Below, piece after piece: positions 15,610 to 24,320 of a stretch of DNA of 56,035 bases (its first letter is position 1; each line of letters starts with the position of its first letter). This stretch comes from Planctomycetota bacterium. GTDB taxonomy: Bacteria; Planctomycetota; Phycisphaerae; SM23-33. Both the position numbers and the translations under genes were made by a program. The stretch lies in contig JAAAOJ010000060.1 in NCBI GenBank assembly GCA_009908915.1, positions 1 to 56,035 on the forward strand, in the 5' to 3' direction. A model generated the notes under the pieces. It ran no database searches. It saw nothing but the letters and a program-made list of their open reading frames with translations, and was not told the origin of the DNA.

Positions 15610-17709
15610 ATGCCCATGCCGCCACGCGCAATCCAACGTCTGCCGATCCTGCCGGTTCTGCTGCTGCTGTACTGCGCGCCGGCGACGGGCCAGGGCTGGT
15701 GGAACGACGCCTGGCGGCAGCGTCGGGACGTGAAGGTCAACGACCTCAAGCCGACCGGCCTGCCGGGCGATGACATTGCCGTCGTGACGTTCTTGCACGG
15801 GGGCAAGGCCAGGCCCGACGGACGCGACGTGCGGGTCATTGCCGCCGACGGCACGGACATGCCGCGTGAGATCGTCGCCGCCGGAGTGGGCGATCGGCTG
15901 ACGGTGGCCTTCGCCATCCGGGCGACACTGACCGACTACAAGGTCTACTTCGGCAACCCCAACGCCGGCGAGCCGATGGGCCCCAAGGGCGGGAAGCGTT
16001 CGCTCGATATCCGTCGCGGCGTGTTCATGCGGACCTGGCCGTACCCGGGCGGCCGGGCTAACAACGCCCGGGAATTCAGGAGCGTCTTCGACCGCGCCCG
16101 CAAGAAGCCGCTCATCGGCGGGGGCATCCGCGAGCGCATGTTTATCGGCCACAACCCCTTCGGCCCGCAGGACCGCATCGTCAGTCAACTGGTCGGCTGG
16201 CTGGTTGTGCCCGCCGACGGCGAGTACCTCTTCATGCTGCAGAGCCATTGTGCCTCCGGCCTTAGGGTTGACGGCAAGGACCTGGTGGGCAATTTCGGCT
16301 GGCACGGGCCGCGCCACCGCCGCAGCAAGGCCGTCACACTCAAAAAGGGCCTGGCGGAAGTGGAGTTGATCCACGTGAACCCGTGGAGCAATCCGATCGT
16401 CATTGTCGGCTGGAAGCCGCCCGGCGCCGAGAAGGTCGCGCCGATCGCGCCCAAGGCGTTCGCGCCGGTCTTCCAGGCGACGGCCGGTCCGACGGAAGAC
16501 TACGGCAAGTCGGTGAGCGTGGACTTCGAGGTCGTCGAGGCCGGCGAGGCCTTCATGGCCAACCGGTACTACCAGCGGCGGGTGTTCAAGGCGATGCACA
16601 CCGGCAAGGCCAGCGGCAAGATTCTCTGGGAGTGGCAGTTCGGCGACAAGCAGCGTGCCATCGGCGAGACGGTCGAGCATGTCTTCCTCGAACCCGGCGA
16701 GTACACGATCCGCCTGCAGGGGCGGGGCGGCATTCCGGCGGCGGGTCGGCAGCACACGCTGCGGATCGATCGTCGCTGGGACGAGGTGACCAGCCGCAAG
16801 CTTGACAAACTGGTGCCGTATGCCAAGGCCGTTGCCGCCTGCAACCTGCGAGCGCTGCCGGCCGCCGCCAACGCCGAGGCGGTCCGGCTGTTCGACCGCG
16901 TCAAGCAGGGCGGTAACGTGCTGAAGGCCGGCCGGGCGTTTATCGCACGCGGCCAGGCGGACCCGCGGGACGTCCGCGAGGTCGTGCCGATCCTGGCGGA
17001 CTGGCTGCTGAAGCGCGGTGACGCCAAGCAGGCCGCCTACGCGTACCGCAAGGGCTCGCGGCTGAGCAAGGACCCCGGCGCCTCGGCCGACATGCTGGTG
17101 CGGGCGGCAGCGGTCTATCTTGAGCGACTGGACGATCCGGACGAGGCGATGGCGCTCTACGAGCAGACGATTGGAGTCTACGCGAAGCAGACCGACGACC
17201 CTGCCGTCCGGCGGGCGCGGATCGGTCGCGGCGACGTCTGGCGGGCGAAGGGCCGGTGCGCCGAGGCTCGACGCGCCTACGAGGCCGCCGGCGTGGTTGA
17301 CGAGAAGGCGAAGAAGCATCCGGCGATCGCCCGCGGCGATTTCGCTCGCAAGGCCGAGGACTATCTGCGGCGCAAGGAGTTCGACGCCGCCGGCGAGGCG
17401 CTCGATGCGTGGGCGTTGGCCCTGCCGGTCGACAAGCTCGACGGATATCTGACGTTGCTGCGGGTGCGGCTGGCCGTGGCTCGCAAGCAGTGGGTGGGTG
17501 CGGCCCGGCTGGCGGAGGTACTCGTGGGAGCCAATCCCCGCAGCAGCTACGCGCCGGAACTGCTGCTGGAGGCGGCGACGGCCCGAATCAAGCTCAAGCA
17601 GCCCGACCAGGCCGTCCGGGCGTTGGAGCGGATCGTCGAGAACTATCGCGAATCGCCCGTCGCGGCGACGGCCCGCGAGCTGTTGCGTGCGACCCGGCCG
17701 GGGAAATGA
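15610..17709 (+). CDS. Secreted PA14/PKD-domain protein with C-terminal TPR-like repeats
   Basis: This 699-residue protein has a signal peptide (LPILPVLLLLYCAPATG). A jelly-roll start (WWNDAWRQRRDVKVND, as in DUF2341-type domains) is followed by a PA14-like section (VGWLVVPADGEYLFMLQSH, DGKDLVGN). Next is a PKD-like section (WEWQFGDKQRAIGETVEHVF). The remaining 300 residues are helical tetratricopeptide-like repeats (AALYEQTI, RRAYEAAG, ERIVENYRESP). The start at 15610 places the signal peptide at the N-terminus, and the frame further upstream crosses the divergent HAD gene. A carbohydrate-binding or scaffold role at the cell surface is inferred. Confidence 0.8.
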   Translation: MPMPPRAIQRLPILPVLLLLYCAPATGQGWWNDAWRQRRDVKVNDLKPTGLPGDDIAVVTFLHGGKARPDGRDVRVIAADGTDMPREIVAAGVGDRLTVAFAIRATLTDYKVYFGNPNAGEPMGPKGGKRSLDIRRGVFMRTWPYPGGRANNAREFRSVFDRARKKPLIGGGIRERMFIGHNPFGPQDRIVSQLVGWLVVPADGEYLFMLQSHCASGLRVDGKDLVGNFGWHGPRHRRSKAVTLKKGLAEVELIHVNPWSNPIVIVGWKPPGAEKVAPIAPKAFAPVFQATAGPTEDYGKSVSVDFEVVEAGEAFMANRYYQRRVFKAMHTGKASGKILWEWQFGDKQRAIGETVEHVFLEPGEYTIRLQGRGGIPAAGRQHTLRIDRRWDEVTSRKLDKLVPYAKAVAACNLRALPAAANAEAVRLFDRVKQGGNVLKAGRAFIARGQADPRDVREVVPILADWLLKRGDAKQAAYAYRKGSRLSKDPGASADMLVRAAAVYLERLDDPDEAMALYEQTIGVYAKQTDDPAVRRARIGRGDVWRAKGRCAEARRAYEAAGVVDEKAKKHPAIARGDFARKAEDYLRRKEFDAAGEALDAWALALPVDKLDGYLTLLRVRLAVARKQWVGAARLAEVLVGANPRSSYAPELLLEAATARIKLKQPDQAVRALERIVENYRESPVAATARELLRATRPGK

Positions 17710-17977
17710 CCGATATCCAAAACGGAATGTAGAACCCTGAGGTGAAGGATCCGGCTATTGTGTATCACACCGCATCCCTCGTGTTAGGTGTCAGGGACAT
17801 GCCTCATACCTGTCTCTTCGTGGTCTCGCAGAAGCCGTGAGTACCTGGATGCTTGGCAGAATTTGCCTACGTAGTTCTACGCTTCAATGACGTGAGTCGT
17901 CAGGGGCACCGTGTTACGGTCCCCGTCGAGTGCCGACGGTTGTCAGGTTTGCGGCGAGCGGCTATGATTCGCTGAGC

Positions 17978-19105
17978 ATGAGTACACGAGTGATTACAGT
18001 TGGATCGCGCGACGATGTCGACAGCGTTCGGGCCGCGGCGGCCGAGGGCGCCGAGGCGCTGCGCGCGGGGAAGCTGGTCGGCTTTGCCACCGAGACGGTT
18101 TACGGCATCGCGGCCCTGGCGACCGACGCGGCGACGATGGCGCGGCTTCGCAAACTCAAGTCCCGTCCGAAGGATCCCTTCAGCGTTCACATGGCCTCGC
18201 CGGCCGAGGTGCGGCGGTACGTGGACCACATCCCGCTACGGGCGAACTGGCTGATGTCCCACGCCTGGCCCGGGCCGGTGACGGTGCTGATGGAAACGGG
18301 CGGCGAGCTGGCCGATGCGTCCCTTCGGACGCACAAGGGGCTTCTCGAAGCGTTGACGCTCGACGGCGTGATCGGCCTGCGCTGCCCGGACGAGCCTGTC
18401 GCCAGGGCCATGCTCGCCGATGTCGACGGACCGGTGGTGGCCCCCAGCGCCAACCCGGCCGGGGGCCCCTCGCCGCGAACCGGTGAGGATGTGATGGCTG
18501 CCCTCGGCGGACTGATCGACGTGCTGATTGATTCGGGCCCGACGCGTCACGGCAAGGACAGCACGATCGTGCGCGTCGATGGCAACGATTGGGAGGTCTT
18601 GCGGGAGGGCGTGTACGACGACCGTATTATCGCGAAAATGGCTGGACGGCGGATTGGTTTTGTTTGCACGGGCAATACGTGTCGCAGTCCGATGGCGGCC
18701 GGCATTGCCCGCACGAAAATCGCCGAACGCCTCGGTTGCGATGTCGGCCAGATGAAGGACCGGGGGGTCGAGATCGTCTCGGCGGGGCTTTTCGCGCACC
18801 CGGCCAGTTGCGCTACCCCGGAGGCCGTTTCGGCAGCGAAGAGATTTGGGGCGGATATCGCCTCGCATGCCAGCCGGAAAGCAACGCCGGAGTTGATAAA
18901 GTCGTGCGACGTGGTATTCTGCATGACAGAGTTTCACCGAGCCGAGGTCCGTCGTCTGGCGGCCGAGGCGGCGTCGCGCGTGCATCTGTTGGACGTTCGC
19001 GGTGACCTGCCCGACCCCGTGGGAGGTGGGGCCGACATCTATGACCGAACGGCCGAGAATGTTGCCCAGGCCATCGACCGACGAATCGCAGAAGGAACGC
19101 TATGA
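17978..19105 (+). CDS. Fused Sua5/YrdC threonylcarbamoyl-AMP synthase and low-molecular-weight phosphatase (YwlE-like)
   Basis: Residues 1 to about 215 are a Sua5/YrdC domain (GFATETVYGIAA, KSRPKDPFSVHM, SANPAGGPSPRT), which makes L-threonylcarbamoyl-AMP for tRNA t6A. Residues about 223-375 are a low-molecular-weight phosphatase with the CTGNTCRSPMA P-loop and the acid loop LPDPVGG. The Thr in CxGNTCRS is the residue associated with phospho-arginine specificity in Bacillus YwlE; tyrosine phosphatases usually have Ile or Leu there. The start at 17978 fits the Sua5 N-terminus. The last four bases overlap rpiB. In Bacillus, ywlC, ywlE and ywlF (rpiB) are near neighbours, and here the first two are one polypeptide. 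Confidence 0.88.
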   Translation: MSTRVITVGSRDDVDSVRAAAAEGAEALRAGKLVGFATETVYGIAALATDAATMARLRKLKSRPKDPFSVHMASPAEVRRYVDHIPLRANWLMSHAWPGPVTVLMETGGELADASLRTHKGLLEALTLDGVIGLRCPDEPVARAMLADVDGPVVAPSANPAGGPSPRTGEDVMAALGGLIDVLIDSGPTRHGKDSTIVRVDGNDWEVLREGVYDDRIIAKMAGRRIGFVCTGNTCRSPMAAGIARTKIAERLGCDVGQMKDRGVEIVSAGLFAHPASCATPEAVSAAKRFGADIASHASRKATPELIKSCDVVFCMTEFHRAEVRRLAAEAASRVHLLDVRGDLPDPVGGGADIYDRTAENVAQAIDRRIAEGTL

Positions 19106-19569
19106 AAATCGCCATTGCCGCCGACCACCGTGGCCACGCAGCCAAGGAGAAGATCGTCGTCCTGCTCGGCGAGATGGGCCACGAGTTCATCGACTGCGGC
19201 ACGAACAGCACGAAGAGCTGCGACTACACGGACCTCGCGTGGCGCGGTGCGAAGGCCGTCGCCGCCGGCGAAGCTGACCGCGCCGTGCTGATCTGCGGCA
19301 GCGGGATCGGCATGTGTATCACGGCCAACAAGCTTAAAGGCATACGGGCCGCACTCTGTCACGACGAACTGTCGGCCCAGATGTCCCGGCGCCACAACAA
19401 CGCCAACGTGCTCTGTCTGGCCAGTGACGTCATGGGCGACGAACTGATGCGCCGGATCGTGGCCAGTTGGCTGAGCGAGACGTTCGAGGGCTCGGGCCGG
19501 CACGAGCGACGCGTTCGCAAGATTGTGATGGTCGAAAACGGGGAAGACCCTACCAGCTACAGCGAGTAA
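19102..19569 (+). CDS. rpiB: Ribose-5-phosphate isomerase B
   Basis: This 155-residue member of the RpiB/LacAB family interconverts ribose 5-phosphate and ribulose 5-phosphate. Landmarks are IAADHRGHAAKEKI, DCGTNS, LICGSGIGMCITANK (active-site Cys in the CGSGIG loop) and CHDELSAQMSRRHNNANVL. It overlaps the fusion gene by ATGA, so translation is coupled. Confidence 0.92.
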   Translation: MKIAIAADHRGHAAKEKIVVLLGEMGHEFIDCGTNSTKSCDYTDLAWRGAKAVAAGEADRAVLICGSGIGMCITANKLKGIRAALCHDELSAQMSRRHNNANVLCLASDVMGDELMRRIVASWLSETFEGSGRHERRVRKIVMVENGEDPTSYSE

Positions 19570-19728
19570 TGGGCTCGGCGAACGGGCTCGAACATAGGCG
19601 CATCGCATCAGGCGGCGGGGCTTCCCGCAGCCTGGTTTCGTGGCGAAGTCTGCAGAATATCGTCTGGACACTGACCATAGGTTGTGCGAGACTGGCGGCC
19701 CACACTTGGTACGACACGGAAGGAGACC

Positions 19729-20754
19729 ATGATGCAGGGCATTGCAGTGACAGGCGCGGGACACTGGGGCAAGAACCTCGTACGCAACTTCGCGGCGATT
19801 CCATCGGTAGAATTGAAGTACGTTTGCGACCTGAACGACTCCATCCGGTCGACGATGGCGTCGTTGTATCCCGATGCCACCGTCACCGACGATTTTGCGG
19901 CAGCGCTGGCGGATGAATCGGTCACGGCGGTCGTTGTGGCGGTCGATGCACCGTTGCACCATAAGCTGGCCAAGCAGGCGCTGGAGGCGGGCAAGCACGT
20001 CTATGTCGAGAAGCCACTGACGCTCTCGTCGGCCGACGCGAAGGACCTGGTGTCCACCGCCGAGGCCAAGGGCGTGAAGCTGATGGTGGGACACCTTCTG
20101 GAATACCATCCGGCCGTGAACTACCTGAAGGACCGCATCGGCGATGGCACGGTGGGCGACCCGCTGTACCTGTATTTCCAGCGCGTGAATCTCGGCATCG
20201 TTCGCGAGGCGGAGAATGCCTGGTGGTCGCTTGCCCCGCACGATATTTCCGTCGCGTGCTACCTGTTCGACGCCGAGCCGGTGAGCGTGACGGCCAGCGG
20301 ACACGACTACCTCCGCAACGGCGTGGAGGACGTGGTCTTCGCGACGCTGAAGTTCGCAGACGGCAAGATGGCGCACATTCACGTTTCGTGGCTGGACCCG
20401 CACAAGATCCGGCGGATGACGCTGGTCGGCACGCAGAAAATGATGGTCTTCGACGATATGGAGGCGGCCGAGAAGGTCCGCGTGTACGACAAGGGCGCGG
20501 AGATCAAGAGCGTGGACAATTACGTCGAGGCGGTGACGCTTCGGACGGGCGATATTCTGATCCCGAAGATCGCCGGCGGCGAGCCGCTTCGGACCGAGTG
20601 CGAGCATTTCATCGACTGCATCGAGAACGACACCACGCCGCGCAGCGACGGCCAGGACGGCCTGCGGGTGGTGAAGGTTCTCGAGGCGGGCGGCGAGTCG
20701 CTGCGGCAGGGCGGCGTGCTGATCGACCTGAAGAACGGGGGCGGCAATGACTGA
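19729..20754 (+). CDS. UDP-sugar 3-dehydrogenase, Gfo/Idh/MocA family (WlbA/WbpB-like)
   Basis: This 341-residue protein has an N-terminal Rossmann fold (VTGAGHWGKNLVRNF), the family signature YVEKPLTLS with the catalytic Lys, and LEYHPAVNYLK with SLAPHDIS. It is most like WlbA/WbpB, which oxidises C3 of UDP-GlcNAcA. The assignment rests on the two genes that follow (acetyltransferase and aminotransferase of the same pathway). AAGGAG lies immediately before two consecutive ATGs (19729, 19732). It overlaps the next gene by eight bases. Confidence 0.85.
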   Translation: MMQGIAVTGAGHWGKNLVRNFAAIPSVELKYVCDLNDSIRSTMASLYPDATVTDDFAAALADESVTAVVVAVDAPLHHKLAKQALEAGKHVYVEKPLTLSSADAKDLVSTAEAKGVKLMVGHLLEYHPAVNYLKDRIGDGTVGDPLYLYFQRVNLGIVREAENAWWSLAPHDISVACYLFDAEPVSVTASGHDYLRNGVEDVVFATLKFADGKMAHIHVSWLDPHKIRRMTLVGTQKMMVFDDMEAAEKVRVYDKGAEIKSVDNYVEAVTLRTGDILIPKIAGGEPLRTECEHFIDCIENDTTPRSDGQDGLRVVKVLEAGGESLRQGGVLIDLKNGGGND

Positions 20755-21403
20755 GCGCGATTACTTCGTTCATGAAAGCGCCTACGTCGACGAGGGTGCC
20801 GAGATCGGCGCGGGCACGAAGATCTGGCACTTCGCGCACGTGATGTCCGATGCGACAATCGGCGAGCGCTGCATTTTCGGGCAGAATACGATGGTCGCCG
20901 GCGGCGTGACGGTCGGCAACAACGTCAAGGTACAGAACAACGTGGCGATCTACACGGGCACGGTGGTCGAGGACGACGTATTCCTCGGGCCGAGCTGCGT
21001 GCTGACCAACGTCACCAATCCGCGCAGCCAGGTCGTGCGCCACAGCCTTTACGAGCAGACCACGCTGCGGCGCGGCGCGACCGTCGGCGCCAACGCAACG
21101 ATCGTCTGCGGCACGACGATCGGGCGATACGCCTTCGTCGCCGCCGGGGCCGTCGTGGCCCGGGACGTGCCGGACTACGCGTTGGTGGTGGGCGTGCCGG
21201 CCCGGCAGCACGGCTGGATGAGTCGCCACGGCCATCGCCTGACCGACCCGGACGCCGACGGCGTGATGACCTGCCCGGAAAGCGGGTATCGATACCAGGA
21301 GACCGACGGCGCCCTGCGCTGCCTCGATCTCGACGAAGAATCACCCCTGCCCGAGGAGCTCAGCAAGGGCGAGAGGAGCTACGACGAGTTCAAGACGCAG
21401 TAG
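20747..21403 (+). CDS. Left-handed beta-helix N-acetyltransferase (WlbB/WbpD-like)
   Basis: This 218-residue protein has hexapeptide repeats (ESAYVDEGAEIGAGTKIWHF, IGERCIFGQNTMVAGG, VKVQNNVAIYTG) and the family-specific PSCVLTNVTNPRSQV loop. WlbB/WbpD acetylates the 3-amino group of UDP-2-acetamido-3-amino-glucuronate using acetyl-CoA. A C-terminal extension of about 40 residues (PESGYRYQETDGALRCLD) resembles the short zinc-ribbon-like tail seen in homologues. Cytoplasmic, in the operon with the dehydrogenase. Confidence 0.88.
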   Translation: MTERDYFVHESAYVDEGAEIGAGTKIWHFAHVMSDATIGERCIFGQNTMVAGGVTVGNNVKVQNNVAIYTGTVVEDDVFLGPSCVLTNVTNPRSQVVRHSLYEQTTLRRGATVGANATIVCGTTIGRYAFVAAGAVVARDVPDYALVVGVPARQHGWMSRHGHRLTDPDADGVMTCPESGYRYQETDGALRCLDLDEESPLPEELSKGERSYDEFKTQ

Positions 21404-21744
21404 ATTATGAACGGCATGAGTACCTTGATTGACAAAGTAGCCTCGGCCGGGTACCGGGTCGGTCATGTTGTTATCTAGATGCAGAGCGGGCTTGACTTGC
21501 GTTTTCCGGTGGCAGGCAACCCTCGCTTGGCAGCGGGTACCGCCGAGCAACTGAATAACATCGAGGTGTCCCCCCTATGGCCTTCATGGGCCGGACCTCA
21601 ATGAGGACCTGTCCTTTGAGGGTCTGCTGGCTGGCGATAATGGGCAAAAGGGCGTCGGCAAGGGCCGGTGTGCCTAAGTCGCCGGGATGATCGCCCGGTA
21701 CACAGAGCTGGCGATCTGGTAATACTATCGAAAGGAAAATCTGA
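21404..21744 (+). other. 341-bp gap inside the UDP-sugar operon
   Basis: There is no full gene here. A 23-codon plus-strand frame at 21407-21478 (MNGMSTLIDKVASAG) starts right after the acetyltransferase stop and could be a remnant. A minus frame across the gap also reads partly like protein (ALLPIIASQQTLKGQVL). Neither is convincing. A good ribosome site (GAAAGGAAAA) precedes the aminotransferase start. Confidence 0.4.
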
Positions 21745-22890
21745 ATGAACGTTCCGCTTCTGGATCTGAAAGCACAGTACGCGAGCCTCAAGGACGAGAT
21801 GATGCCGATCATCTCCGACGTCATGGACAGCCAGTACCTCATTAACGGCCCGGCCGTCAAGGACCTCGAGGCCAAGGTGAATGAATACTGCGGCACGGCG
21901 GCCGCCATCGGCGTCTCCAGCGGTACCGACGCGCTGATCGTCAGTCTGATGTCGCTGGGGGTCGGCGAGGACCTGCCCGCCTGCCGGACGGGCGCGAGCT
22001 GCCCCGGTCCGGCCGAGGTCATCACCACGCCGTACACGTTCTTCGCCACGGCCGGCAGCATCTGGCGCGTCGGGGCCAGGCCGGTCTTTGTCGACATCGA
22101 CCCGGTGACATTTAACATGGCCCCGGCCCAGATCGAAGCCGCCGTCACCGAGAATACCAAGGCCATCATGCCCGTGCATCTCTTCGGGCAGTGTGCCGAC
22201 ATGGACCCCATCCTCGACGTCGCCGGCAAGCACAACCTGGCCGTCATCGAAGACGCCGCCCAGGCCATCGGCGCGACGTACAAGGGCAAGCCCGCCGGCA
22301 GCCTGGGCACGACGGGCTGTTTCAGCTTCTTCCCCAGCAAGAACCTCGGAGGTCTCGGCGACGGCGGCATGGTCGTCACGCAGGACGCCGACCTCGGCGA
22401 GAAGCTCCGCCAGTGCCGCAACCACGGCAGCAAGCCAAAGTACTTCCACAAGTGGGTGGGAGGTAACTTCCGGCTGGACACGATCCAGGCCGCCGGCCTG
22501 ATCGTCAAACTCAAGTACCTCGACAGTTGGCACGAGGGCCGACGTGCCAACGCCGCCACGTACGACAAACTCTTCGCGGAAGTCGATGAGGTCACCACGC
22601 CGGTTATCGCCGAGCACAACCAGAGTATCTACAACCAGTACGTCATTCGCGCGGCGCGGCGTGACGAGTTGCAGGCGCATCTCAAGGACAAGGGCGTCGG
22701 CCATGCTATTTACTACCCGCTGAGCCTTCACGAGCAGGAATGTTTCGCCGGCCTGGGCTACAAGCGTGGTGACTTCCCCGCCAGCGAAGCCGCCGCCGCC
22801 GAAACGCTGGCCCTGCCGGTCTACCCGGAGATGACAGGCGAGCAACTGCAGTACGTCGTCGATCAGGTCAAAGCCTTCTACGCCTGCTGA
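21745..22890 (+). CDS. DegT/DnrJ/EryC1-family sugar aminotransferase (WlbC/WbpE-like)
   Basis: This 381-residue PLP enzyme carries VSSGTDAL, EDAAQAIGA and the PLP-lysine segment FFPSKNLGGLGDGG. WlbC/WbpE transfers an amino group to C3 of the 3-keto UDP sugar made by the dehydrogenase. With the two genes upstream it would complete UDP-2,3-diamino sugar synthesis for surface polysaccharide. Odd feature: where relatives read SLGVGPGDEVITTPYTF, this protein carries about 15 extra residues (LPACRTGASCPGPA) with two Cys before EVITTPYTF. Confidence 0.9.
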   Translation: MNVPLLDLKAQYASLKDEMMPIISDVMDSQYLINGPAVKDLEAKVNEYCGTAAAIGVSSGTDALIVSLMSLGVGEDLPACRTGASCPGPAEVITTPYTFFATAGSIWRVGARPVFVDIDPVTFNMAPAQIEAAVTENTKAIMPVHLFGQCADMDPILDVAGKHNLAVIEDAAQAIGATYKGKPAGSLGTTGCFSFFPSKNLGGLGDGGMVVTQDADLGEKLRQCRNHGSKPKYFHKWVGGNFRLDTIQAAGLIVKLKYLDSWHEGRRANAATYDKLFAEVDEVTTPVIAEHNQSIYNQYVIRAARRDELQAHLKDKGVGHAIYYPLSLHEQECFAGLGYKRGDFPASEAAAAETLALPVYPEMTGEQLQYVVDQVKAFYAC

Positions 22891-22911
22891 GACGGGACGC
22901 ACGACGTTTAT

Positions 22912-22952
22912 GCCTAGCTGGCAGCGATAGCTTTCCAAGCGGGCTGCTAGGC
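22912..22952 (+). terminator. Weak hairpin after the UDP-sugar operon
   Basis: A 7-bp stem (GCCTAGC at 22912-22918 with GCTAGGC at 22946-22952) has a 27-base loop that itself could fold. There is no T run. It starts 22 bases after the aminotransferase stop. Confidence 0.3.
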
Positions 22953-22990
22953 GCACGGCGAGCCGCATCGCAGCGACGGGCACAGGAAGC

Positions 22991-23019
22991 TGGATGCACG
23001 CCCGGTTGGTGCCTATACT
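22991..23019 (+). promoter_or_regulatory. Possible promoter of the M48 protease
   Basis: TATACT at 23014-23019 is a near-consensus -10 element. The -35 at 17 bases (TGGATG) is weak. It lies about 60 bases before the start codon. Confidence 0.35.
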
Positions 23020-23079
23020 TCATCCAGGCACGCGGCGCGGCCGCGGGCGAGTCATTGGACACGAACCGGGAGACCCTTC

Positions 23080-23880
23080 ATGCAACGCATGCTGCTGCTT
23101 TCGACGCTGGCGAGCTCGATGCTCTTCAGCCTGACCGGGTGCGGGTCGTTTTCGCTGATTTCCAAGGAACAGGAAATCGCGATGGGGCGCGAGGCCGCCC
23201 CGAAATTCGAGGAGGAATTCGGCGGACCCGTCGAAGACGCTGCCCTGCAGAATTACGTCTCGCAGGTCGGCCAGCAGATGGCCGCGGTTTCCACGCGGCA
23301 AGGTATTCCCTACGAGTTCGGACTGCTCAACAGCGACGTGCCCAACGCCTTTGCCCTGCCGGGCGGCAAGATCTACATCACGGCCGGGCTCTTGCGGGCC
23401 ATGACCAACGAGCGACAACTCGCCGGCGTGCTCGGCCACGAGGTGGGACACGTCGCCGAGAAGCACAGCGTCGAACAGATCGAAAAGCAGGTCGGGGCGG
23501 CCGTCCTGCTTGAAATCGCCGCCACCGTCATTGGCGGCGATACCGGCGAGAAGGCCAAGGCCGCCGGCACGATCGCGGCCAACATGGCCATGCTGAAATA
23601 CAGCCGCGAAGACGAGTACGAAGCCGACAAACGTGGCATCGACTACACGTATCGTGCGGGCGTGAACCCCTATGGCGTCGTCGAACTGCTCGAGGTCCTC
23701 TACAAGATGAACGAGCAGGAACCCGGCTCGCTGGGCGAGATGTTCCAGACGCACCCGCTGACGTCCAAACGCATCGAAGAGGCCATCGCCTACATCGAAG
23801 AGGAGTACGACTCGGCCAAGCCGGACGCACCCGATCCGAATGCCGCCCGCTTCCGAAACATGCAGAAACGTCTGAAGTAG
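23080..23880 (+). CDS. M48-family metalloprotease lipoprotein (LoiP/BepA-like)
   Basis: This 266-residue protein has a lipoprotein signal (MLFSLTGCGS) and the zinc-binding HEVGHVAEKH near residue 121, with the third ligand Glu in EDEYEADKRGIDY. Late MFQTHPLTSKRIE is the usual M48 close. The family removes or repairs misfolded outer-membrane proteins in the periplasm. It is probably anchored in the periplasmic face of the outer or inner membrane. The mobile element at 24023-24142 follows. Confidence 0.92.
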   Translation: MQRMLLLSTLASSMLFSLTGCGSFSLISKEQEIAMGREAAPKFEEEFGGPVEDAALQNYVSQVGQQMAAVSTRQGIPYEFGLLNSDVPNAFALPGGKIYITAGLLRAMTNERQLAGVLGHEVGHVAEKHSVEQIEKQVGAAVLLEIAATVIGGDTGEKAKAAGTIAANMAMLKYSREDEYEADKRGIDYTYRAGVNPYGVVELLEVLYKMNEQEPGSLGEMFQTHPLTSKRIEEAIAYIEEEYDSAKPDAPDPNAARFRNMQKRLK

Positions 23881-24022
23881 TCAGCCGCCAGGAACATAGC
23901 GGAGTATGGCCATGAATCGCCCGAGTGTTCGGGACGATGACGTGCAGGCGAACGCAGAAAGCCTAAGCTGGAGATGGCATGGGCGAGAGTATTTCTGTAA
24001 ACCGCTCTGGCAGCTCATTCAT

Positions 24023-24142
24023 AAGCGACTCCCTCAAAAGCCAGATGGCCGGAAGATGAAGAACCTTCCTGTGACGCAAACGAAGGAATTACGTCACGAA
24101 AATGGAGTTTAGGGGTACTGCCCCGGAGTTCTGAGGTGGACG
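24023..24142. mobile_element. MITE-like element, copy 1
   Basis: This 120-bp element is flanked by 8-bp direct repeats TCATTCAT (24015-24022 and 24143-24150). Its 106-bp core (24031-24136) aligns closely with 43646-43750. The ends carry imperfect inverted repeats (CTCCCTCAAAAG against CACCTCAGAAC on the opposite strand). Inside, GTGACG and CGTCAC form a 6-bp stem around 24070-24097, and GGGG/CCCC pair near 24112. There is no coding capacity, so it needs a transposase from elsewhere. Confidence 0.75.
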
Positions 24143-24146
24143 TCAT

Positions 24147-24320
24147 TCATGGAAAAAAGGGAACCTCGACCTCGCGACGCGGTCCATTGTCAAACGGACT
24201 GCTAGACGGGCTGTTCAGTCGTTCAGGCTCGGCGCAGACCGCCTCGGCCGGGCGCGTTTCGCCGAGAAAGATCAGGTCGCCGGTGAGATCGAACTTCGTC
24301 AGGTGCGGGCGGTCTTCTCG
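24147..24320 (-). pseudogene. Possible gene-end remnant beyond the DUF2062 gene
   Basis: In the frame one base off from the DUF2062 gene, the minus strand reads LTKFDLTGDLIFLGE and then TRPAEAVCAEPERL to a stop at 24147. Codon use in its first half looks like that of real genes here. It could be the true tail of the DUF2062 protein after a late frameshift, or the end of a gene that lost its start. Confidence 0.3.

Noticed and set aside
15571..17319. 582-codon minus-strand open frame
   Set aside because: It is antisense to the PA14/TPR protein and has no recognisable motif.
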